From Gammaproteobacteria bacterium (lineage in GTDB: Bacteria; Pseudomonadota; Gammaproteobacteria; Pseudomonadales; Oleiphilaceae), in the NCBI GenBank assembly GCA_003695085.1, contig RFIV01000271.1, forward strand, positions 1 to 7,249: a stretch of DNA of 7,249 nucleotides. Direction: 5' to 3'. Shown piece by piece: positions 1 to 4,907 of this stretch (its first letter is position 1; each line of letters begins with the position of its first letter). Position numbers and translations under genes: made by a program. Below the pieces are notes generated by a model. The model was given only the letters and a program-made list of their open reading frames with translations. It ran no database searches and was not told where the DNA came from.

Positions 1-409
1 GCCGCCCCGGCACGTCCCGCCCGGGTTTAGGCTTCAGGTCCAGCCACATCTTCACCGCCATGGCCAGCGCGAACAGGCCGATCAGCAACCGCAGCGACTC
101 ACCGCTCATGCGTGCCGCGGTCTGAGAACCCAATGCAGCCCCGATCACCAGTCCCACTGCCAGGTAGCGCACAAGGTCCCAGCGTACGCTGCCGCGCGCA
201 TGATGACTGCGAATGGAACTGATCGCGGTAAAGACAATCGTCGCCAGTGAAGTCCCCACCGCCAGATGTGCCTGCACACCCGGGTCCATGCCCTGCAATT
301 CAAAGCTCAGAATCAGCGTCGGCACGATAATCAACCCGCCGCCAATTCCAAACAGGCCGGCCAGTACGCCGGCTACCGCTCCCAGCGCGAGATACGCCAG
401 AAAAATCAT
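1..409 (-). CDS. TauE/SafE-family sulfite/anion exporter-like membrane protein (5' half, cut by window edge)
   Basis: Visible are the first 136 residues of an integral inner-membrane protein. The gene runs off the left edge; full members are usually about 250-270 residues, so roughly half is seen. Residues 3-33 form a hydrophobic segment with the family's glycine-rich motif GLFGIGGGLIIVP (residues 18-30). A second conserved block, HLAVGTSLATIVFTAISS, spans residues 48-65, and further membrane segments lie near 82-98 and 105-122. A basic stretch follows (KPKPGRDVPGR). The ATG at 409 is preceded at good spacing by AGGAG (bottom strand of 416-420), which fixes the start. Family members are linked to export of sulfite, sulfoacetate and other small organic or sulfur anions, but most are uncharacterised, so the substrate is unknown. 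The gene diverges from the NRDE gene; no sulfur-metabolism gene is visible beside it. The family call is firm, the function open. Confidence 0.9.
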   Translation of the reverse strand, partial: MIFLAYLALGAVAGVLAGLFGIGGGLIIVPTLILSFELQGMDPGVQAHLAVGTSLATIVFTAISSIRSHHARGSVRWDLVRYLAVGLVIGAALGSQTAARMSGESLRLLIGLFALAMAVKMWLDLKPKPGRDVPGR

Positions 410-433
410 GCGCTGCTCCTGTACCAAAGGCGC

Positions 434-439
434 TATAAT
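434..439 (+). promoter_or_regulatory. Candidate -10 box (TATAAT) for the NRDE gene, in the tauE/NRDE divergent gap
   Basis: A perfect TATAAT lies 36 bp before the NRDE start codon, so transcription would begin near 446. I find no convincing -35 box at 16-18 bp spacing (the stretch around 411-416 reads CGCTGC) and no extended -10 TG. The box sits in TATAATA, which reads TATTATA on the other strand, so it could also serve the tauE-like gene. No other site is apparent in this 66-bp gap. Confidence 0.45.
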
Positions 440-475
440 ACACGACTGCTCAGCTATTGGGATGGCGATTTTTTC

Positions 476-1243
476 ATGTGCCTGGTCTTCGCAGCCTTGG
501 GGTGTCACCCCCAATGGCCCTTCGTCGCACTGGCCAATCGCGATGAGTTTTTCAACCGGCCTTCAGCCCCGCTGATGCGCTGGCCCTCGACGCCGGAAAT
601 CATTGCCGGACGTGACGCTCAGGCAGGGGGTACCTGGCTGGGCTGCACAGGCTCTCGCTTTGCCGTCGTGACCAACGTTCGACGTCACCCCCAGCCCGAG
701 GGGCATCTGTCACGCGGGTATCTCGTGCGCGATGCACTGCTGGCACCGGACTTCAACGCATGGCTGGACTCACTCCTGAACACTGCAGATCACTACTCCG
801 GCTTCAACCTGCTCATTCTCGATGCCTCCGGGCTGCACTATGTCACGAACCGTCCGAATGTCATTCACAGGCGCCTGGAAAACGGCCTTTACGGATTGAG
901 CAACGCCGACCTCGATGCGCCCTGGTTCAAGGTTGAGCAGGGCAAAAGCGAGATTCAGGGGCTGCTGAAAGCGGGGATCACGGATGAAGAGACGTGGTGG
1001 CAGGTCATGCTGGATGAGACACGCGCGCCGGCTGACCAGCTGCCCGATACAGGGCTTCCCAAAGAGTTTGAAGCCGCCTTGTCATCCCGCTTCATCACCC
1101 TGCCCGACTATGGCACCCGCTGCACCACACTCGCTCGCCAGGATGCGCAGGGCGCATTTCACCTGACCGAGTGGAGCTATTCTCCAGGCACCGGCCTGCC
1201 AGCCTCCCGGGCTTCACGCCGCGCCTTGAGCGCCCGGCCCTGA
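476..1243 (+). CDS. NRDE-family (TANGO2-like) protein
   Basis: A 255-residue protein starting MCLVFAALG, with the family-defining Asn-Arg-Asp-Glu at residues 21-24 in the context ALANRDEFFNRPSAP. It continues with family-like blocks: AGRDAQAGGTWLG, a FAVVTNVR strand, a HLSRGYLVRDAL segment, YGLSNADLDAPW, and a C-terminal GTRCTT. Length matches the NRDE/TANGO2 family (about 250 residues). Met-Cys at the N-terminus is typical; if Met is removed, Cys2 would be N-terminal. Start 476 is chosen for this conserved N-terminus. An in-frame ATG at 266 would add 70 unrelated residues antisense to the tauE-like gene. The upstream GGGATGG (459-465) is only a weak ribosome site. Eukaryotic TANGO2 has been linked to heme trafficking and Golgi/mitochondrial function; the bacterial role is not settled. 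The last 67 bp overlap the 3' end of the PilZ gene on the other strand. Confidence 0.9.
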   Translation: MCLVFAALGCHPQWPFVALANRDEFFNRPSAPLMRWPSTPEIIAGRDAQAGGTWLGCTGSRFAVVTNVRRHPQPEGHLSRGYLVRDALLAPDFNAWLDSLLNTADHYSGFNLLILDASGLHYVTNRPNVIHRRLENGLYGLSNADLDAPWFKVEQGKSEIQGLLKAGITDEETWWQVMLDETRAPADQLPDTGLPKEFEAALSSRFITLPDYGTRCTTLARQDAQGAFHLTEWSYSPGTGLPASRASRRALSARP

Positions 1244-1755
1244 GCCCGAATCACATGCTGTATCAGGACTTCCTGATGCTCCGCATCAATGCCCGTGAAA
1301 TCGGCGCGGATCACCCACGGCTCCTCATCAGTGCCACCATGCTGATCACGGGCAACCACCGCCCCCAGCAGGGGCAGCGTGACATTGCCGGGAAACAGTG
1401 TCAGCTGCATGGCCAGTCTCGCCCCCACCGGTACTGGACGATCCGACGTGAAGGCAATGCCACAGGCACTCAGACTCACTGACTTCAGGCGAGTCATGGG
1501 CTCGTCACCTTCGTTTACCCGCAACGACAGCGCCAGGTTGATCTTGCGATTGAAGAGTTCCAGGACCTCCAGCACAGCGGGCTGACTGGTGCGCATGGAT
1601 TCAAACAGCGCACTGATCTGGTTTTCCAGCCGCATGAGCACATCCGACGCCTCAAAGGTCCGGCCATGCTCCCACGGTTCATCATCTGCCAGCTGGCGCC
1701 AGACCAGGCCTACCTGGTCGGCCACCCGAAAATACCGGCGCCTTTCATCACTCAT
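1177..1755 (-). CDS. PilZ-domain protein, probable c-di-GMP effector linked to the flagellar stator
   Basis: A 192-residue soluble protein with no signal peptide or membrane segment. The PilZ RxxxR motif is at the N-terminus (RRYFR, residues 6-10). An unusual stretch of about 75 mostly helical residues (roughly 20-85) separates it from the second motif region, VSLSACGIAF (93-102), which is followed by beta-strand-like segments to about 155. A basic helical tail (about 165-187) ends the protein. In classic PilZ proteins RxxxR and [DN]xSxxG bind c-di-GMP; here the second motif reads SLSACG, with Ser94 where Asp or Asn is usual, so binding is uncertain. The start lies 18 bp after the pomB stop, so the three genes are probably co-transcribed. 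That context suggests a YcgR-like role in tuning motor or motility output, but it could serve another c-di-GMP pathway. The 3' end overlaps the NRDE gene. Confidence 0.82.
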   Translation of the reverse strand: MSDERRRYFRVADQVGLVWRQLADDEPWEHGRTFEASDVLMRLENQISALFESMRTSQPAVLEVLELFNRKINLALSLRVNEGDEPMTRLKSVSLSACGIAFTSDRPVPVGARLAMQLTLFPGNVTLPLLGAVVARDQHGGTDEEPWVIRADFTGIDAEHQEVLIQHVIRAQGRALKARREAREAGRPVPGE

Positions 1756-1773
1756 GCCTGTTGTTCACTCTGC

Positions 1774-2763
1774 TCAGAAAATTTCATCCGGTGACAACTC
1801 CTGAATACCCGGCAGCGTATTTTCATTCACGATTTCAGGAGCCTGCTTCCTGGCCGCCTCCAGTTCCTGCTTGGTTTTTTCATCAAGCGGCTGCTGGATA
1901 ATGATCTCTACCCTGCGGTTGCGAGCCCTGTTCTCCGGTGTATCGTCCGGGACCAAGGGCTGGGTGTCCGCATAGGCTGAAACCGTAAAGCGCTGCTGAT
2001 CCAGATCCGGGCGTGCCTCGGTCAGAGCATGCAGAACCTCCAGTGCCCGGGCCGCCGAAAGGTCCCAATTGCTGCGAAAGCGTGCGGTATGAATGGGGAT
2101 GCTGTCAGAGTGCCCCTCGATGGACACATGCCCCTCGATATTGACCAGCAGTTCTGCCAGCTTCTCGATCACCGGCAGAAACTCCCACTTGAGCGTCGCC
2201 GACCCGCTGTCAAACGAACCTTTTTCCTGAACACGAATGGTGATCTTGCGCCCCCGGGTTTCGACCTCCACCATGTTGTTGCGGATTTCCTGCTCCATGG
2301 CCGAGGCAACCGATACGGCATCCGCTTCAGTCTCATCCATGAGCTGCTTGATTTTCTGCACCACGATGTCACTGAGTTCCTGGCCCTGAACTTTCGGACA
2401 CTGTTCTTCCAGTGCCTTTTCCACTTCCTGCTTGCAGAGCTGCTCCAGGTTGGGCAGGTCAGTATCCGTGGTGTGCTGCATGACCACCTGCAGGGGCGTA
2501 GGTTCCGGCTTGCCCGGCGAAAACTCCTGGGCAATGATGCTGGTGCCCTTGGGAATCATGTTGACGTTTACCTGATTCTGAACACCAAAGGCTTCGCGCA
2601 TGGAGCCGGCCAGCCGCTTGAACATCAAAACATCCATTTCAGAGAAGGACAGCAGCAGCACGAAAAAGCACATCAACAGCGACATCAGATCGGCAAACGT
2701 CGCCAGATACCCCGGTAGCCCGGGAGGACATTCGCAGGGTTTTTCTTCTTCGTCGTCACTCAT
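1774..2763 (-). CDS. pomB: Sodium-type flagellar stator protein PomB
   Basis: A 329-residue MotB/PomB-family stator subunit. Cytoplasmic N-terminus with a CxC (Cys10, Cys12) before PPGLP, as in Vibrio PomB. One membrane helix spans about 20-41 (ATFADLMSLLMCFFVLLLSF), with Asp25 as the ion-binding residue (Asp24 in Vibrio). A plug/linker region begins SEMDVLMFKRLAGSM and includes the Vibrio-like IPKGTSIIAQEF (70-81). A C-terminal OmpA-like peptidoglycan-binding domain spans about 165-290, with key blocks IEGHSDSIPI, RSNWDLSAARA and NRARNRRVEI. It works with PomA to couple Na+ influx to motor torque and anchors the stator to the cell wall. The start is 6 bp past the pomA stop, so the genes are translationally close. 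Odd points: two periplasmic cysteines in the linker (110 and 122) and an acidic tail of about 38 residues beyond the OmpA domain. Confidence 0.96.
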   Translation of the reverse strand: MSDDEEEKPCECPPGLPGYLATFADLMSLLMCFFVLLLSFSEMDVLMFKRLAGSMREAFGVQNQVNVNMIPKGTSIIAQEFSPGKPEPTPLQVVMQHTTDTDLPNLEQLCKQEVEKALEEQCPKVQGQELSDIVVQKIKQLMDETEADAVSVASAMEQEIRNNMVEVETRGRKITIRVQEKGSFDSGSATLKWEFLPVIEKLAELLVNIEGHVSIEGHSDSIPIHTARFRSNWDLSAARALEVLHALTEARPDLDQQRFTVSAYADTQPLVPDDTPENRARNRRVEIIIQQPLDEKTKQELEAARKQAPEIVNENTLPGIQELSPDEIF

Positions 2764-2769
2764 GATGTC

Positions 2770-3528
2770 TTACTCGTCGCCTCCGCCCCGCTTGCTCTCA
2801 GGCAGATACGTTCGCAACATGGTTTCAATCACACGCGGATTCTGACCTGCCTGGATGGCCAGCAAGGCGTCAATGATCATGGACTTCAGCCGCTCTTCCT
2901 CGCCCTGCCGGTTTTCCAGCTTGTCCTTGAAGGGCAGAGCCACCATGTTGGCGATCATTGCACCATACAGCGTGGTCAGCAGGGCAACCGCCATGGACGG
3001 CCCGATAGACTTTGGGTCATCCATGTTTGACAGCATGGCAACCAGCCCCACCAGCGTTCCGATCATGCCCATGGCCGGTGCCACATCCCCGAAGGCAGCC
3101 CAGACTGCAGCGCCCTGCTTGTGTCGCTCCACGGCCAGTGACTTGTCCTTGCCCAGCAGCGTCTTGACCACATCGGCATCGTGGCCGTCCACCAGCAGCT
3201 GAATGCCCTTCTTCAGAAAATCATTGGGGATTTCCTTGCCCTCCAGAGATAGCAGCCCACCTTTACGCGCTGCATCCGCCAGCTCAACCACCTGCTCGAT
3301 CAGGTCTTCCGGTGAGTCCAGCTTGAACATGAAGGCCTTGGCGGCGGTCTTGCCTGCGCCCAGGAACTGCCCCAATGTAAACTTCATCAACACCACGAAC
3401 ACGGAACCGACAATTACAATCAGTACCGAAGGGATGTCGACAAACATCCCGAGGCCGCCACCCAGCACCATGGCCATGATGACGATGGCAAAACCACCCA
3501 ACAAACCAACAAGGGTCGCGAGATCCAC
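2770..3528 (-). CDS. pomA: Sodium-type flagellar stator protein PomA
   Basis: A 252-residue MotA/PomA-family protein of standard length with four membrane helices (about 1-20, 30-50, 150-170, 180-200). It matches Vibrio PomA closely from the first residues (MDLATLVGLLGGF, then SVLIVIVGS and FVVLMKFTLGQF). Residues known from Vibrio work are in register: Asp31, Arg88, Lys89, Glu96, Glu99, Thr158 and Thr186; Glu97 is Gly here. The DVAPAMGMIGTLVGLVAMLS block lines the ion path with PomB. The cytoplasmic loop (about 51-149) contacts the rotor protein FliG. The start is GTG at 3528, preceded at 6 bp by AAGGGG, which supports it. It is the first gene of the pomA-pomB-PilZ operon and diverges from xseB. 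Sodium rather than proton coupling is inferred from similarity, not shown directly. Confidence 0.97.
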   Translation of the reverse strand: MDLATLVGLLGGFAIVIMAMVLGGGLGMFVDIPSVLIVIVGSVFVVLMKFTLGQFLGAGKTAAKAFMFKLDSPEDLIEQVVELADAARKGGLLSLEGKEIPNDFLKKGIQLLVDGHDADVVKTLLGKDKSLAVERHKQGAAVWAAFGDVAPAMGMIGTLVGLVAMLSNMDDPKSIGPSMAVALLTTLYGAMIANMVALPFKDKLENRQGEEERLKSMIIDALLAIQAGQNPRVIETMLRTYLPESKRGGGDE

Positions 3529-3636
3529 AGGTTACCCCTTCTTCCGGAACACCCGAAAAATGACTCAGAATCAGCAAGAAGCCTCTACATGCTGTCTAAG
3601 GATAAACACAAAGTGAAAAATCTGCCAGTTGCCTTT

Positions 3637-3654
3637 GGTCAAAGCGGATTGACC
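3637..3654. promoter_or_regulatory. Dyad of two opposed TTGACC boxes between pomA and xseB
   Basis: GGTCAA, a 6-bp spacer and TTGACC form a perfect 6-bp inverted repeat over 18 bp, centred in the 179-bp divergent gap. The right arm (3649-3654) is the -35 box of the xseB promoter. The left arm, read on the bottom strand, is an equally good -35 for pomA, but the expected -10 position there (TTTTCA at 17 bp) is poor. The dyad could be an operator or chance pairing of two promoter elements. The rest of the gap (3529-3636) shows no clear sigma-28 or sigma-54 site for the stator operon. Confidence 0.4.
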
Positions 3655-3677
3655 TGCCCGAACCGCTTCGCTAGGGT
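3649..3677 (+). promoter_or_regulatory. Sigma-70 promoter of xseB-ispA(-dxs)
   Basis: TTGACC (3649-3654) matches the -35 consensus at five of six positions. After an ideal 17-bp spacer comes TAGGGT (3672-3677), which keeps the T, A and final T of the -10 consensus. Transcription would begin near 3684, leaving a leader of about 24 nt before the xseB ATG at 3708. This also argues against the earlier in-frame ATG at 3678, which would lie upstream of the transcript start. Confidence 0.7.
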
Positions 3678-3689
3678 ATGCGCATTCTC

Positions 3690-3704
3690 ATCCGGAGCCC
3701 GGAT
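3690..3704 (+). promoter_or_regulatory. Leader hairpin enclosing the xseB ribosome binding site
   Basis: ATCCGG (3690-3695), a 3-nt loop and CCGGAT (3699-3704) form a perfect 6-bp stem. The only Shine-Dalgarno-like sequence, GGAG (3694-3697), lies across the end of the left arm and the loop, 10 nt before the ATG at 3708. The fold would partly mask ribosome access. It could be a minor translational brake or incidental. Confidence 0.35.
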
Positions 3705-3707
3705 CGC

Positions 3708-3986
3708 ATGACCGATACACCCGATTTTGAAACCGCACTGAAACAACTGGAAGCCATCGTGCAGACACTGGAGCAGGGGGAGCTGGGACTTGAAGACGCC
3801 ATGGCACGCTATGAAGAGGGCGTCAGGTTGTCACGACAGTGCCAGCAGGCTCTCAGGGAGGCCGAATTGCGCATCAGCCAGCTAAGCAACGAGGCCGACG
3901 GCCCGGCAGACAGCCACCCGCCTGGCACGGACACCATTCGCGATGACCGAGCCGACGACGGCCTGGACGATGACCTCCCATTCTGA
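3708..3986 (+). CDS. xseB: Exodeoxyribonuclease VII small subunit
   Basis: A 92-residue XseB. The family core is at residues 6-60: DFETALKQLEAIVQTLEQGEL, then LEDAMARYEEGVRLSRQCQQAL and a further helix, which together form the helical hairpin that binds the large subunit XseA. The complex degrades single-stranded DNA to oligonucleotides; xseA is not in the window, as is usual. Start 3708 is chosen because GGAG lies 10 nt upstream and the mapped promoter would start transcription after the alternative ATG at 3678; MTDTPDFE also fits the family N-terminus. Beyond the core is an acidic, probably disordered tail of about 30 residues ending DDGLDDDLPF. This resembles the acidic C-terminal tip of SSB (DDDIPF in E. 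coli). The 3' end overlaps the ispA start, indicating translational coupling. Confidence 0.95.
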   Translation: MTDTPDFETALKQLEAIVQTLEQGELGLEDAMARYEEGVRLSRQCQQALREAELRISQLSNEADGPADSHPPGTDTIRDDRADDGLDDDLPF

Positions 3987-4845
3987 CGTACTGGAACTGT
4001 GGCGGAAACAGGTGGACGCCAAGCTTGAAACCTGCCTCAGGAGCCAGCCCGAAAGCCGCCTGCGCGATGCCATGGCCTACTCCCTGCTGGCTCCCGGCAA
4101 ACGAGTCCGCCCGCTGCTTGCCATGGCCGCTTGCGATGCACTGGGAGGCGAGGCAGTGCATGCACTGCCGGCGGCCTGTGCGCTGGAGATGATTCACGCC
4201 TATTCACTGATCCATGACGACCTGCCCGCCATGGATGACGATGCACTGCGTCGGGGGCGCCCGACGTGCCACATCCAGTACGATGAAGCAACGGCCATTC
4301 TGGCCGGTGATGCATTGCAGACGCTGGCCTTCGAAACCCTTGCCGAGGCACCTGTCCGGCCCCTGGATGTTGTGCGATTGTTGCGAATACTTGCCCGGGC
4401 CTCCGGGGCTTCCGGCATGGCCGTGGGTCAGGCCTGGGACATGGAGGCGACGGATCAGGCGGTGGATCTGGACACCCTGCAGCGCATTCATCGACACAAG
4501 ACCGGCGCCCTGATCCAGGCCAGCCTGGAAATGGGCGGGATTATCGCCGGTGCCGATGAAACATCGATGGCCCGCCTGGGCCAACTCGGGAAACATCTGG
4601 GCCTGGCTTTTCAGATTCAGGACGACATTCTGGATGAAACCGCGGATACCGCCACGCTCGGCAAGGCAGCCGGACAGGACCGTGCGCACAACAAGTCCAC
4701 CTATGTCCGCCTGCTGGGTTTGTCGGGGGCGGAACACAAAGCCCAAGACGAACTGACAGGTGCTGCCCACTGCCTGAAACAGCTGGCAGCTGACGATCGC
4801 CCGCTGGCTTGCCTGGTCGATCAATTGGCACGGCGAGCCCGTTAA
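3970..4845 (+). CDS. ispA: Farnesyl diphosphate synthase, (2E,6E)-specific
   Basis: A 291-residue trans-prenyltransferase that condenses DMAPP/GPP with IPP to give farnesyl diphosphate, precursor of quinones and undecaprenyl carriers. Conserved regions: GKRVRPLL, the first aspartate-rich motif in IHDDLPAMDDDALRRG, LAGDALQTLAFE, GMAVGQAWDME, HRHKTGALI, and the second motif FQIQDDILDETADTATLGK. The two extra residues within the first motif and the Tyr five residues before it are features of bacterial-type farnesyl (C15) synthases. Start 3970 gives an N-terminus of E. coli IspA length (first conserved Tyr at 37, against 38) and overlaps xseB by 17 bp. An in-frame ATG at 3943 would add nine residues. 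Neither has a strong ribosome site, which fits translational coupling to xseB. It sits in the common gammaproteobacterial order xseB-ispA-dxs. Confidence 0.96.
   Translation: MTSHSDVLELWRKQVDAKLETCLRSQPESRLRDAMAYSLLAPGKRVRPLLAMAACDALGGEAVHALPAACALEMIHAYSLIHDDLPAMDDDALRRGRPTCHIQYDEATAILAGDALQTLAFETLAEAPVRPLDVVRLLRILARASGASGMAVGQAWDMEATDQAVDLDTLQRIHRHKTGALIQASLEMGGIIAGADETSMARLGQLGKHLGLAFQIQDDILDETADTATLGKAAGQDRAHNKSTYVRLLGLSGAEHKAQDELTGAAHCLKQLAADDRPLACLVDQLARRAR
4152..4169. repeat. 18-bp perfect palindrome inside ispA
   Basis: GGCAGTGCATGCACTGCC is identical to its own reverse complement over all 18 bases. It lies within ispA codons for the stretch GEAVHALPA. I see no second copy in the window. 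It may be chance or a protein-binding or cruciform-prone site. Confidence 0.6.
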
Positions 4846-4872
4846 CGGCGTGTGTCATACGTCAACATCGCT

Positions 4873-4878
4873 TATAAT
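4873..4878 (+). promoter_or_regulatory. Candidate -10 box (TATAAT) for dxs
   Basis: A perfect TATAAT lies in the 62-bp ispA-dxs gap, 29 bp before the dxs ATG. The -35 is weak: GTGTCA (4852-4857) matches four of six bases but at only 15 bp spacing. It suggests dxs can be transcribed independently of the upstream xseB promoter, in addition to read-through. Confidence 0.45.
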
Positions 4879-4907
4879 GCTGCGATTGCTGTGAGACCCT
4901 GGACACC

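Noticed and set aside
266..475. Longer in-frame start for the NRDE gene at 266
   Set aside because: The extra 70 residues are antisense to the well-supported tauE-like gene, lack family similarity, and the true N-terminus MCLVFA starts at 476 after a -10 box.
1143..1157. Perfect 6-bp hairpin ATGCGC-AGG-GCGCAT just beyond the PilZ stop as a terminator
   Set aside because: No T-run follows on the bottom strand and it lies within NRDE codons; too short to call a terminator.
2029..2718. 229-residue plus-strand open frame opposite pomB
   Set aside because: It lies wholly antisense to a clear pomB, has no recognisable domain or ribosome site, and is expected from GC-rich codon bias.
3619..3635. 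Sigma-54-like site for pomA on the bottom strand (TGGCAG ... TCAC)
   Set aside because: The TGGCA half fits but the -12 element reads TCAC instead of TTGC, losing the essential G, so it is not supportable.
4846..4907. Thiamine (TPP) riboswitch before dxs
   Set aside because: The gap is only 62 bp and lacks the conserved TPP-aptamer blocks.
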